The position numbers and the translations under genes are program-made. From positions 7,595,506 to 7,659,505 of the forward strand of contig JAQFVV010006200.1 of assembly GCA_028023455.1 (NCBI GenBank): DNA of 64,000 bases, read 5' to 3'. This document shows positions 1 to 11,260 of this stretch, piece by piece. The notes beneath the pieces are model-generated. The model did no database searches. It was not told where the DNA came from and saw only the letters and a list, made by a program, of their open reading frames with translations. Source of the stretch: Epiperipatus broadwayi. Lineage: Eukaryota; Onychophora; Udeonychophora; Euonychophora; Peripatidae. The first letter of the stretch is position 1, and the number at the start of each line of letters is the position of its first letter.

Positions 1-240
1 TACACAATTAGTTTCACAATGTATTTTTACTTTTTAGTTTGGTTTTTAAACTTTATGGCTGTTTTTTTATTTTTATTTTCAAGTTTTTCATTTTGTTTTC
101 CAATTTTATAGCTATCTCTTTGTTTTAACTTTCTATTTTTTCTATTATTTTCCTTTGAATTTCAAACTTTATGGCCATTTCTTTATTTTGATTTTCAAGT
201 TTTTTAATATTTTGATGTATCTTTTGTTTGATTGTCAATT
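1..240 (-). pseudogene. gag coiled-coil fragment of inverted LTR retroelement
   Basis: Read on the minus strand, this piece encodes a charged repetitive coiled coil in which the motif NKE(M/I)AIK recurs with about 24 residues between copies. It is interrupted by stop codons. The same motif occurs in the gag region of the plus-strand element near 4.5-4.65 kb, so this is the start of the gag of a second, oppositely oriented copy that runs off the left edge of the window. Relative to that copy, about 250 bases covering the junction between terminal repeat and gag are missing. Only the N-terminal coiled coil is visible, with no capsid or zinc knuckle. The assignment rests on the inverted copy, not on a family hit. 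Confidence 0.55.
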
Positions 241-980
241 GGATTGATGTGACCATTCATCCTTTCATGCTGTGACCCTATCTATTACTACCTACCTACC
301 TAATTATTTTATTACTCACCATTTTACAGGTTTCCTTATGAATAAGTGCATTTAATTATATTATTTGCTTGTATTTTTTCTAAAGATCAAAATTCAACCA
401 ATATAAAATTCAATTCCATTATTATTTGAACTGTTAATCTCTTCATTCTTTCCACATTTCTCACAAAATTATTATCCATTTAATAAATAGCCAGTGTCAG
501 TATCAAGCACTGATGTTATATGCCAATTTATAAATGACTTATCTATTTACTAAATGTTAGGCACCATTTGTAATGGTTCTATCATTTGGTAAAAGAGATC
601 ATCAAAGTTGATTTAGCACAAATTATAATAACCACATAAATATGAAAAATTAGTATTTAATAATTAAAATAATCTTTGACATTTCACACTATAACAGAAA
701 TCAAACAAGTTAAGAATAAAATATAATTTAATTCAATCATACTAATGATTACATATAATTTCATTATTCACTTCTAAATGACTGAAATGAAATTAGATAT
801 TCTATGGATTACAAATTTATATTAGGTTAAAAACCAGAGTGTCATCCCAAACTGGAAAATTCATATGAGGATATACCACACTATCACTAATTCAATAGAA
901 TATATACTCATCCCCTAGCTATTATAAATTTAATGTATAATTTAAATGGTAAAACTTATGAAAAGAGAAACAAAAAGTCT

Positions 981-1077
981 GTCAAGCATTAGTGGCTTAG
1001 TGATTAGCACAGCTGCTTTACAAGCAGTTGTCCCGGGGTTCGCTTCCTGGCCGATGCTTTGACACATTAAAAAAAAA
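981..1077 (+). mobile_element. tRNA-derived SINE (family S1)
   Basis: The body reads as a tRNA gene relic: an A-box-like gtggcttagtgattagcac, then a B-box-like ggggttcgcttcctgg, then cgatgctttgac and an A-rich tail. It starts with gtcaagcatt, as other copies in the window do. The matching position in the inverted arm (near 3,400) has the uninterrupted flanks gagaaacagaaggtcagatt, so this is a filled site with a visible empty site. Imperfect flanking repeats (aaaaagtct and aaaaaggtc) look like a worn target-site duplication. Confidence 0.8.
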
Positions 1078-1178
1078 GGTCAGATTAAAAACTACTAAAA
1101 AAATTATTTATTATACAATAACATAAATATTTAAAACCTTAATGCATTAAATTATAAAATAATAAGTATTTAAATATT

Positions 1179-1237
1179 AAACAAAGGCAAAACTCTCCAT
1201 ACAATTAGGTGCTAGTATAGAGATGGTGATCATGTGA
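1179..1237 (+). mobile_element. Short family A element with 12-bp TSD
   Basis: Core sequences ggcaaaactctccata and gatggtgatcatgtga, shared with copies at 31.2, 42.7, 52.3 and 54.8 kb, are joined here with the middle missing. The exact 12-base repeat tatttaaatatt flanks the unit at 1167-1178 and 1238-1249. The opposite palindrome arm (near 3,300) lacks the element and has a single copy of the target, which confirms insertion. Confidence 0.7.
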
Positions 1238-1326
1238 TATTTAAATATTACCATGTTTCAAGTGATCACCCTGTAAAAATGTCTTCAGTTTAAAATCCAT
1301 TTTGTGTTAAGCTTAATATTTATTCC

Positions 1327-1347
1327 TTTGTTTGTTTGTTTGTTTGT
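1327..1347. repeat. (TTTG)n microsatellite
   Basis: Five TTTG units in a row inside the left palindrome arm. The corresponding place in the right arm (near 3,190) has aagcaagcaaag, so the array expanded after the inverted duplication. Confidence 0.9.
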
Positions 1348-2238
1348 TTTTTGCTATTGATTATGGAGTCTATTTCCGTATTTAATATGCTAAAAATCCA
1401 TCCTGAGATCTTTAGCTGCTTCAAGTTTTATTTATTCAGATTATAATTTCTTAAATCATATTTAGTCACCTCTCCAAAAACAAATATTTTGTAAGAAAGG
1501 ACTTTGAGTTAACAATCTCTTTGCAAACAAATTTTACCATAATTTGACAGAACTCAGAAAGGCAGTTGAAATTTCATCGCATATTAGGCTAAAGATAAAT
1601 AATCAATTCAGGCTACATTGATCAAATGCAAATGAGACTCACACAGGAATTAGATGCCACGAACTATAATATTTGTTTTATAATATTTATCTTTGTTCAT
1701 AACTTGGCGGTCAATAAAAATAAACATAAAAGTTTTATAAACCCCTAGAGATCATTGTAAAACAAAAGACACTGGAAATGCCATTAAGAATCCTAGCTTC
1801 CAATAAAAAATTTTAAATAACATTTTATTTAAACTATCATTGATTAAAATAACAAAGTATATTCTATTATTTTTCGAATAATATTTTTAAAAAAAATTAG
1901 GTTTATTACTTATATCAAACAAAAAAAATCTTTACTACAACAAAATCTTTTATAAATTGATATTTTACAAAATAAAATTCAATTATTATTTTTTTATAAA
2001 GAAAAGAAAAAAAATAAATTCCAATTATTTAAACTTTGAATAACTTAGTAACCTTTGAACTCTGAGCTTTAATTTTAGAGATAACACAAACAAACTCAAA
2101 TTTGTAAACAAAAATAAATGTTTTTCCTTTTTTTAACTTACTTAACTACTCCTGTTTTTAAAATATCATTTTTATTAAAATTAATATTCAAAGATAATCA
2201 GCACGTAACAACTCTTGTAATCAATTTTGTGTCTTGCT

Positions 2239-4290
2239 TTGCAACAAAACGAAATACATAATTAACTACAAGAGTTGTTGAGTGCTGATTATCTTTGGAT
2301 AACAATTTTAAGCAAGATACATAATTGACGGAAGAGTTATCAAGTGCTGGTTATCTTTGGGTAACAATTTTAATAAAAATCACATTTAAAAAAACGAGTA
2401 TTCAAATAAGTTTAAAAAGAAAAAGATTTATATTTGTTTTCAAAGTTGAATTTCCTTGTGTCATGTCTAAAATTAAAATTCATAGTTCAAAGATCAGTTA
2501 TTCGAAGTTTTTCTTTCTTTCAAAAACAAAAAGATTTAAATTTTATTTTGTGAAATAGCAATTTATAAAAGATTTATGTTGTAATATGTATTTTATTTTG
2601 CTATAAGTAATAAAGCTAACTTTAAAAAAAAAATATGATTAGAAAAAAATAGAACAGAATTTATTATTATTTAATCAATGATAATTTAAATAAAATTAAC
2701 TGAAATTCAATGTTTTTAATTGGAAGTCAGCATTTTTGCCGGCATTTCCAGCCTGTCTTTTGTTTTACAATGATGATTAGAAGTTTGTAAAAACTTTAAG
2801 TTTATTTTTATTAGCAGTCAAGTTATGATAAAACATAAATATTATAAAATGGATATTATGGTTCATGAAAGCTAATTCATATGTGTATATCATTTACCCT
2901 GAATCAATGTAGTTTGGATTGATTATTCGTTTTCAGTCTATGTAATCAAACTTCAACTGCCATTTCTGAGTTCTGTTAATCTTATGATAAAATTTGTGTT
3001 TGCAAAACGTCCTCTCTTGCAGAATATTTGTTTTTGGAGAGGTGAAAAAAATATGATTTAAGGAAATGTGATCTGAATAAATTAAATTTGAAGCATCTAA
3101 AAAGTTAAAAAATATTGATGTTTCTCTATTCTCAAAGATGGATTTTTAGCATCCTCAATACTGAAATTGACTCCATAATGAAAAATAAGCAAGCAAAGAA
3201 AAAAATGTTAAGCTTAACATAAAAGGGATTTTAAACTGAAGACATTGATAAAGCTTTGTTTTTAAAAGGGTGATCACTTGAAAGATAATGATGTTTAAAT
3301 ACTTATTATTTTATAATTTAATATAATAATGTTTTAAATATTTTATATGTCTTATTGTATAGTAAATATTTTTTTATTAGTTATTAATCTGACCTTCTGT
3401 TTCTCTTCTCATAAGTTCTACCATTTAAACTATAAATTAAATGTATGATAAGAATTTACATTCTACTAAATTAGTCGTATATAATGTTTTAATAAGACTG
3501 ATGATATGGTATATCCTTCTATGGATTTCCCAGTTTGGGATGGCTTTCTGGTTTTTAACCTAATATAAATGTGTAATCCATAGAGGGTCTAATATCATTT
3601 GTTATTTAGATATGATTGATGGCCTGGAAAGGTGACAGTTTATAATATTTTTATTATTATAGCTATGTCTGACCATTAGTATGATTTATAATTGAATTGA
3701 ATTATAGTTTACTCCTATCTTGTTTCATTCCTGTTATTTGGATTTGAGTGCAAAATCTCAAAGATTATTTTAATTATTAAGCACTAACTTTTCATATCTA
3801 TATGATTATTATAATTTGTGTTACATTAATTAATCTTGATGTTGTCTCTTACAAAATGGCAGGACCATTACAATTGGCACCTAACCTGTATGCTTGAGGT
3901 GATCCTGAGTATCTAGTAATTAGTAAAAAAGATAAATCATTTATAAATTGGCATCTAACATCAGTGCTTGATACTGATCCTGGCTATTTAATAAAAGAAT
4001 AATAATTTGGTAAGAAATGTGAAAACAGAGAAGAGATTAGCAGTTAAATTAATAGCTGAATTAAATTGTATATTGGTTGAATTTTGATGTTCAGAGAAAA
4101 TACAAGCTAATAATATGATTAAATATGCATATTGATAAAGTAAACTTGTAAAATAGCTGGTAATAAAATAATCAGTCAAGTAGTAATAGATAGGGTTACA
4201 CAGTGAAAGGGTGAATGATCACACCAATCTATTGAATAAGAAATTAAAATAGAACTAATTTTTAAATAGCTTATTAAAAAGGGTAAATAT
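2239..4290 (+). repeat. 5' LTR-like terminal repeat, right palindrome arm
   Basis: This region lies directly upstream of the gag relic. Its first kilobase (about 2,240-3,302) recurs in direct orientation at 7,627-8,641 downstream of the integrase relic, which is the layout expected of an LTR. It is also the mirror image of 241-2238. A stretch of about 60 bases near its start is tandemly duplicated (2,256-2,312 and 2,316-2,374). The exact LTR ends and a primer-binding site cannot be fixed because the 3' copy is truncated. Confidence 0.55.
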
Positions 4291-4316
4291 TGTAGTTCAA
4301 TATTGTGATAAATCAG

Positions 4317-5940
4317 ATGCAAACTAGATCAACAGCAAAAATGCAGGATCCAGAAAAAGAAGCAGAAAACATTTTCAGTGAGGAACCAATTAAAGATCAA
4401 TTAGAAGACTCAAATAATGATAGGTTTATTACAATGATGAAGGAAATATTCGAAAATCAAATGAAAAAGCAACCATAAGAGTTGAAAAACCAAGCAAAAT
4501 ATTAGAAAAATATGAAAATTAAAATAAGGAGATAGCCATAAGGTTTTAGAAATGGTGTAAAACATTAAAAAAAATAGAAAATCAAAACAAAGAGATAGCT
4601 ATAAAATTTAAAAAACAAAATGAAATATTTGAAAAACTGGAGTCTCAAATTAAAAGAGAATATGAGCAGATGAGAAAAGAAATTATAAAAGAGTTACAAA
4701 AAGATTTAACCCATATTGAGAATAATGTTGAAGAGATATGTCAGGATATACAGCAAAATAAAACTGAGCAAGAAAGCAATATAGAATTGCTACACGAGGT
4801 AATAGAAGGGGTAGAAACAGAAAATCATTAGTCCAGGTTCACTTAGAAATGACTAATATTGTTGAAAAATTTGAAAGGATAGAGATAGAATGTAATAAAG
4901 AGTATGGAAAACTGATAGAGATAGTAGAATATTTTAGGAGAGGGTGGAGGATAATGAGATATATAAAAATTTAAATAATCTGAATAATACTGGGTAGGAA
5001 AGGGTTAATTTAAACTTCCACATTCTTGTTAATATGCTTGCAGTTAAACAGAGCAAAACTCTCCATACAGTATTGCCACCTGTGCTAAACAGAGTAATCA
5101 ATAGTTGTTAATCAATTTTTAAAAATTAAAATTCTTTCAGGGCATACAGGTGAAGCTTCTATAGAGTATGTAAATAGTTTGTTTTCTGTATGAATGATGA
5201 TGCTGAAATTGTGATTGCATGTAGCTGTTTACAAGAGACCTCTCAAGCTTGGTGGGATTCTCTATTTGAAAAGTCTCAAAATTTCAATGATTATAAGATA
5301 GCCTTGTTACGAAGTTACTGGAGTGAGAATTACCAAGAACATATTAAGAATCAAGTATCACAAGAAATATGTTGACCTGGAAACCTTTTATTCCATTTCT
5401 TTGTAGCCAACTGTCTAAACTTAGTGCTTTAACAGCTAGTTCTCTGTCAGAGAATCAAATTATTAAAATAATAAAGCACAGCTTTTCTAATAATATAGAG
5501 CAGATTTGTTGAACAGGTCACCAAGTTATTGAATATGTTCAACAATATCAGACCTACATATGATGCAAAGGAGTAGGTATTTACTCTATAATCAAAAGAG
5601 TTTTCTAGGTAAGAAGGTGAACCATATGTGAATTTGATGGATTACAGAAATAGAAGAAATTCATGGAATGGAAAAAGAAAAAGAACAAAAAAAGCTTGGC
5701 AGCCCTGATAGAACTAAAGTCTTTCAGCACACTCATAAAGATAAATGCAGTAAACCCAAGGTTGATTCATAGTCGCCTAATACTAGTCATACTATGCTTA
5801 AAAAATACCCAGAGAGAAAGTTTAATCCTGTTATGAATTTAGATGGCTTTATCTCATCAAAGACCCTAGATCTGATGACTGAATTAATGAGCTTATGTAT
5901 GAATAAAAAATATAATATAATTTTACAGAAACATACTATT
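4317..5940 (+). pseudogene. Decayed gag of a Ty3-like LTR retrotransposon
   Basis: The start at 4317 follows the terminal repeat and opens with MQTRST, then an acidic stretch and a long coiled coil (about 4,450-4,950) built from repeats of the motif NKEIAIKF. A capsid-like segment follows at 5,150-5,375 with ETSQAWWDSLF and NFNDYKIALLRSYW, the kind of aromatic capsid signature seen in Ty3/mdg4-type Gag. A basic region near 5,640-5,760 may be a nucleocapsid remnant, but no clear CCHC knuckle is visible. Multiple stops and frameshifts break it, and a family A fragment sits inside at 5047-5104. No protease, reverse transcriptase or RNase H is visible between it and the integrase tail, so the centre of pol has been deleted. 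Assignment to Ty3-like is by recall of family patterns. Confidence 0.6.
5047..5104 (+). mobile_element. Family A fragment inside gag relic
   Basis: Begins aacagagcaaaactctcc and continues through the block ending gctaaacagagtaatcaat, the same left arm as the full copy at 31216-31528, without the inverted right arm. It interrupts the gag reading frame, so it postdates loss of function or helped cause it. No clear target duplication was found. Confidence 0.6.
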
Positions 5941-6439
5941 TAAGAAAAAATGTATGTTCAACCTTTATAATAATTGTTATATAAAAAAAACATATAGCAA
6001 CAAATAATAAGTTGAGAAGTAAAGATTATAATTGTTAAAAAAAATAGTGAGACAAATAATAATTTTAGGATATAAGAAAAACTACCATAAAAAATAAATT
6101 TTTATAGTTAAGATACTTTTTAAACTTTAATTATATATTTTGCTGTTATACCTTATGAAATTAAAAATCATAGCTATCATGGAAGTGAAGTTATTGACTT
6201 ATATGGCTTTATATTCACAGAAAAAAAATTATCATTTATATAAGATGATCTCTTTATTTATTGTTTATTATTAATCTGTATGAAGAGATAATGAGTGTAT
6301 GAAAATGTCCATTCTATAAATTTCTCTTCGAGACAGATGTTCTAACTGGTCATATGATACATACAATTTTATAGGACATGACCAAAGCAAGACATAGATT
6401 AATGAAAACAGAGGATCTAAGAATAAATAAGTAGTAGCC

Positions 6440-6692
6440 AAACTTTTCAGTTAGGCGATATTCAGTTTGGTGATAAAGTTATGATTCCGTTTAATCCTGC
6501 AAGTCACCCTAAAAAACATATTTATAAAAAATTTTAAGAAATTTATGATGGCCCAATCACTGTTATTGCCAATATAACAATAATTCTTTTGTACTGGCTA
6601 ATAAAGAAATAGAAAAGGAAACATATGATGCCCATTCTTTGAAACTTGTCAAAGAGAATTTAACTAGTGAGGAAGAGAAGATGGTTTACTAA
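6440..6692 (+). pseudogene. Integrase C-terminal tail relic
   Basis: Translation gives FGDKVMIPFNPA, then a basic HPKKHIYKKF block and EIYDGPITVI. This resembles the small SH3-like C-terminal region of retrotransposon integrases, where a GDKV strand is followed by a basic loop and a YxGPxxV strand. A frameshift near 6,580 leads to a charged tail ending with a stop near 6,692. The DDE core is not recognisable upstream. Its position between gag and the 3' terminal repeat fits the 3' end of pol. Confidence 0.55.
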
Positions 6693-7185
6693 ATTAGAGT
6701 TATAGATAATATGTGTGCTAACTATGGATTGAAGATATTTGTATGATTAAGTCTTTTCTTTGAAGGAATTGGATGAACTGCGTATGTGTGCTTGTGCTCA
6801 AAACTTTATGTAAGTTGATAGTGAAGACTAGTTGAAAGATATCCTGGGCTCATTACAGAGTAACTGGTAGAAAGGAATTACCAGTGAAATGATAATTATA
6901 AATTCTAAGTTAAAATTGAATGTTCAGTAATATTTTCTGGACATTCACACTTTTCAAACCAAGGGTCCATGGTTTGCAACCATATATTGCACAATTAGGC
7001 TCATAATGTAGTGCAATATCCTTAGGAAATTAAAATTTGATTTAGTTCATATTCAGTCAATTTACATTAGTCTTGGAAGTTATAGTACTTCTATTATTTT
7101 GATTTCTAGTTCATTATCAAGTTTGATTAACATTTAATTAATTTACTTTAGTAGTTGTAATTATAAATTTATTAAACGCACATTG

Positions 7186-7335
7186 ATTAAGTAAGTAATA
7201 TTTACCGAGGCTGTAACCTCGAGAATATGCGTGTAAAATGTGATAGTAGGTACCTCTACAGGTGTTTAACCACAAGCTTACGCTTTGGAAGAAAAGAGGT
7301 CCCTACTACAGCCTTGGTAAATATTACTTACTTTA
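7186..7335. repeat. Small inverted-repeat element
   Basis: The left end aagtaagtaatatttacc with gaggctgta is mirrored at 7306-7334 by tacagccttggtaaatatt and acttactt, giving inverted ends of about 28 bases around a 90-base interior that is richer in G+C than its surroundings. One end plus its outer flank recurs in inverted orientation at 29281-29340, so the unit is dispersed. It lies between the integrase relic and the 3' terminal repeat. The family is not recognised. Confidence 0.55.
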
Positions 7336-7626
7336 GTAGTGAAAATGATTTTAAATGTAGTACCTCTACTATTTTGATATCCAACTCATTAAGGATAATT
7401 AATATTTAGTTAGCTTACTTTCATTTGGAAAGATGATGTTAAATTTGGTACTTTTATGTTTATTCAGTTTACTATTGAATGTGATTTTAAATTTGCTGTC
7501 TCACTTACTTAATTTCTAGCTCATTATTAAGGTTATACATATAAATTTAATAATATTAATTTTTAGTGTAGAAATAAAACCATTCAATGTCAAAGGTCTT
7601 AATTAACTTATTTTATTTCTAACCTG

Positions 7627-8641
7627 ATGGGAGGGTAATGTATCAGTTGCAAAGCAAAATACATAATTGACTACAAAAGTTATTAAGTGCTGGTTATCTT
7701 TGGAGTAACAATTCTAATAAAAATGATTTTTTTAAAAAAGAAATAGTCAAATAAGTTTTAAAAAGGATAAAAAAATTTTTTTTTTTGTTTACAAACTTGA
7801 ATTGGTTGTATCATCTATAAGATTAAAGTTCAGATTTCATAGATCAGTTATTCTAAGTTTGAATAATTGAAATTTGATTTTTTTCTTTTTTTAATAAATT
7901 TTATTTTTGCTAAATATTAATTTATAAAAAAAGTTTTATGCTGTAATAAATATTTTGTTTTGCTATAAGTAATAACACTAATTTTTAAAAATATATATGT
8001 TTAGAAAAATAATAGAATGCGAATTATTATTTTAATCAATAATATTTTAAATAAAATGTGATTTAAATTTTTTATTGGAAGTTAACATTCTTCTGAGCAT
8101 CTCTAGTCCGTCTTTAGTTTTACAATCATCATGAGCAGCTTGTAAAAACTTTAAGTTTATTTTTATTAGCAGCAAAGTTATGAACAAAAATAAATATTAT
8201 AAAGTGGATATTACTATTCTGGTGGCTAATTTGTGTGTGTGTATCATTTACATTGGATCAATGTAGCCTGAATTGATTATTTATCTTCAGCCTGATATGT
8301 GATCAAACTTCAACTGCTATTTCTGAGTTCTGCTAAACCTACAGTAAAATTTATGTTTGCAAAGAGACTGTTAACTGAAAGTCCTCTCTTACAGAATATT
8401 TGTATTTGGAAAAGTGAAGAAATTAAAATTGAAGCAGCTAAAGAACAAAAAAAAATGTTTCTACATCTTCAAGGATGGATTTTCAGCATCTTAAATATTA
8501 AAATAGACTCCACAATGAAAAGCAAACAAACAAAGGAAAAAATGTTAAGCTTAACACAAAAGGGATTTTAAATTGAAGGTACTGATAAAACTTTAGTGTT
8601 TAAAAAAGGTGATCATTTGAAATATGATTTTGTTTAAATAC
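7627..8641 (+). repeat. Truncated 3' LTR-like terminal repeat
   Basis: Direct repeat of about 2,240-3,302. Shared blocks in the same order include aatacataattgactac, gtgctggttatctttgg, the region near 8,300 matching 2,990, and the ending ggtgatcatttgaaa. Similarity stops abruptly near 8,641, corresponding to about 3,302 in the 5' copy, so the last kilobase of the repeat is missing here. It does not resume beyond the adjacent LINE. Confidence 0.6.
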
Positions 8642-8754
8642 TAAAAAAAGCCATGGTGAGATCTTTTTTGTAAGAGGCTTCAATAATTTTTAAAAAATTT
8701 CATTATGATAAAATATTTTAATTTTTTGTAAGTATTATTTTAATTTATATATAT

Positions 8755-9410
8755 ATAATTACTGATATTGTGGTAGAAGATTTTTATATGGATGTACAAA
8801 AGGCTTTTGATCAGAGTAAACAACATTTTAAAATTGTTATGGGAGACTTTAATGCTAGATTGGTAAACAAATGAAAGATGAAAGTGCTGTAGGTAATTTT
8901 GGTTATGGTAATAGAAATGAGAGAGGACATAGACTAGTGGAGTTAGCTGAAAAAGAAAAACTTTATATTATGAATTCTTTTTTTGAGAAAAATGTTGAAA
9001 GGAAATGGACATGGAAGCATCCCAATGAAGGTACAGCAGAATTGGATTATATTTTGACTAACAGAAAATACATATTTCAAGATTGTAATGTTATTAATAA
9101 ATTTAACACAGGAAGTGATCATCGATTAGTAAGATGTAAGATATGTGTTAATGCAAAACTAGAGAGACAAAAATTATTAAGAAAAACAATTTTTACAGTT
9201 GATATTTCTAATCTTCAGAGACATTCTAATGAATTTAAATTAGAGCTTACAAATCGGTTTCAAGTATTAGTAGATTTTGAACATTATTCAGATTTGAATG
9301 AAATTAATATGAAAATAACTGATACACTTTTAAAAACTGCAACAAAGATAGCGGGTAGAAAAAAGCAGCAATTGACCAATAAAATTTCTACTGAGACTAG
9401 AGAATTATGA
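8755..9410 (+). pseudogene. LINE AP-endonuclease domain, C-terminal part
   Basis: The frame carries the C-terminal half of an apurinic-like endonuclease, which nicks target DNA to prime reverse transcription. Visible motifs are MGDFNARL (near 8,840), RGHRLVELA, WTWKHP, ELDYIL and the catalytic-region SDHRLVRC (near 9,115-9,140). A stop codon at about 8,872, just after the GDFNA motif, separates the first part from the open frame 8871-9410. The N-terminal catalytic residues are absent because of 5' truncation. The frame continues with a basic linker and stops at 9408-9410. Confidence 0.8.
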
Positions 9411-10120
9411 AGAAAAGAAGGAATATGAAGATATACAAAAATGTTGCATTAAAAAGAATTGAATATCTCGAATTTTGTAAAATGGTACAGAAAAGAGTTG
9501 AACATGATATAAGAAAGTATAACTGTGAACTAGCAAGGAAAGCTGTAGAAGAAAATAAAAGTCTCAAGAATGTAAAACAACATTTTGGTATTGGTAGGAA
9601 ATTTATATCTGCAATAAAAAAAAAGATGGAATTATTACTAAAAAGAGAGATGACATTATGAAATGGGTAGAAGACTTTTATCAAGAATTATATAGTAATA
9701 AAGAATAAGTACCTCCTATTTCTATTACATTTTCTGAATTGCTCAGAATTTTAAATGAAGAAGTGAAATGTGCAATTAATTGTATGAAGGAAGGAAAGGC
9801 TCCAGATAATGATGGAATTATAATTGATATATTAAAAGAAGCAGGTGAAGAAATATAAATTTTTTTAGCAAAGTTATATACCAAATGTCTAAATGATAAA
9901 GATGTACCAGATGATTGGAAGAATGCCGTAATAATATTAATATTTAAAAAAGGTGATAAAGAAGATATTAGAAATTACAGACCTATCAGCCTTTTATCAG
10001 TTTTATCCAAAATTTTTACCAAGATAATTACAACTCGTCTACAAAGAACATTGGATTTCCACCAACCAAGGGAATAAGCTAGATTTAAAAGTGGTTTTAG
10101 TACAGTAGATCATAACCAGG
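9407..10120 (+). pseudogene. LINE linker and N-terminal reverse transcriptase relic
   Basis: A lysine-rich linker reads open at 9407-9661 and shifts frame near its end. The next frame carries the start of the reverse transcriptase: KCAINCMKEGKAPDNDGI matches the conserved ...GKAPGxDGI block, and YRPISLLSVLSKIFTKI (about 9,975-10,025) matches RT motif 1. Stops occur near 9,704, 9,856 and 10,076. The frame then leads into the open stretch starting at 10123, so this is one gene broken by point mutations and not two genes. Confidence 0.75.
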
Positions 10121-10122
10121 TA

Positions 10123-11133
10123 TTGAGAGAAGTTATAGAAAGAACAAATGAATATGAGTTGCCATTATGTTTTGGATTTGTAAATTATGAAAAGGCATTT
10201 GATTCTATAAACATTTCTTCAGTGATTAAAGCATTGAATCACCAAGGTATAGATCCAGGATATTGTCATATTTTAAAGAATATTTATAAAAATGCAACAG
10301 CAACAATTAGATTACATAATGATACTGGGAAAGTCAACATTGAGAAAGGTGTAAGACAAGGTGACTCCATATCTCCAAAACGTTTTACAGCAGTGTTGCA
10401 AGAAGTATTTTGTGGATTAAAATGGAAAACTAAAAGAGTGAAAGTAAATGGAGATTATTTATGTCATTTAGATTTTGCAGATGATATAGTTGTTTTTGCA
10501 AATAATGCTTCAGAGCTGCAGGAAATGTTGCAGGAGTTATCAGATGAAAGTAGGAAAGTAGGACTAAAGATAAATGTTAAAAAGACTAAAGTAATGTTTA
10601 ATCGATTTGCTCAAAATATGAAAATAAAGATTGATTGTGATGAATTAGAAGAAGTTAATAGTTACAAATACCTTGGTCAGATTATTAATAGAGATGGAAA
10701 CATAATGGATAAAATTAATCATAGAATTAAACTTGGTTGGGATGCGTTTGGTAGAAATAACTTGATACTAAAAGGAAATATGCCTATGTGTTGGAAAAGG
10801 AAAGTTTTTAACAAATGTGTTTTACCAGTTCTTACTTATGGATCTGAGACTTGGACACTTAATAGAAGAGTAATACAGAGACTCCAGACCACTCAAAGAA
10901 GTATGGAGAGATGCATGTTGGCAGTAACAAGAAGAGATGGAAAACGCAATGTATGGGTAAGAGAACAAACAGGTGTTACTGACCTTACTGAAAAAATTAA
11001 AAGATTGAAGTGGAGTTGGGCTGGACATATTGCTAGAAGAGATGATAATAGATGGACAATTGAAATCTTAAACTGGATTCCAAGGAATTGTAAAAGACCC
11101 AGAAAGAGACCACATGTGAGATGGATGAAATAA
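10123..11133 (+). pseudogene. LINE reverse transcriptase core and C-terminal domain
   Basis: This open stretch of 336 codons encodes the palm, thumb and C-terminal part of a LINE reverse transcriptase. YEKAFDSI carries the first metal-binding aspartate, GVRQGDSISP is the next motif, LDFADDIVVFA near 10,470 holds the intact catalytic FADD, and GLKINVKKTKVM and YLGQIINRDG follow. The C-terminal part has YGSETWTL, SMERCMLAVTRRD and LKWSWAGHIARRDD, typical of the RTE-like group. The 10123 methionine is arbitrary, since the coding region extends upstream through stops. A one-base loss near 11,125 moves the true C-terminus (DEIRKCAGVMWRRKAKDQR) into another frame, ending at 11217-11219. Confidence 0.85.
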
Positions 11134-11260
11134 GAAAGTGTGCAGGGGTGATGTGGAGAAGAAAAGCTAAAGATCAGAGAAGATGGATTAAACTTGGAGA
11201 GTCTTTCATTCTACAGTAGATTGATAATGGTTGATGATGATTGTGGTAGGAAAATACATA

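Larger units (their letters stand above)
241..2238 (-). repeat. LTR-like terminal repeat, left arm of a large palindrome
   Basis: This segment is a diverged reverse complement of about 2,240-4,235. Matching landmarks run in opposite order: the Tatcaagcactgatgtt block near 505 pairs with one near 3,970, the ggtgatcac block near 1,262 with one near 3,271, and the gtgctgattatctttg block near 2,200 with one near 2,281. The arm carries two younger insertions (a SINE at 981-1077 and a short family A element at 1179-1237), both absent from the other arm. It is best read as the 5' terminal repeat of the minus-strand retroelement whose gag begins at 1-240. Divergence by eye is substantial, so the inverted duplication is old. 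Confidence 0.6.
8755..11260 (+). mobile_element. 5'-truncated RTE-like LINE
   Basis: A single non-LTR retrotransposon in the order endonuclease, reverse transcriptase, C-terminal domain. It begins abruptly inside the endonuclease near 8,755, the usual 5' truncation of reverse-transcribed insertions. The 3' end follows a C-terminal stop at 11217-11219 and includes a GATG-rich stretch (about 11,225-11,245), as in many RTE-type 3' ends. The layout and the motif set (GDFNA, WTWKHP, SDHR, FADD, YGSETW, LKWSWAGHIARR) fit the RTE group or a close relative. It is the best-preserved coding sequence in the window but has several stops and at least two frameshifts, so it cannot move by itself. Confidence 0.8.

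Noticed and set aside
4317-6692. Functional retroviral or LTR-retrotransposon genes
   Set aside because: Stops, frameshifts, an inserted family A fragment and loss of protease, RT and RNase H show that the copy is dead. No envelope-like frame is seen.
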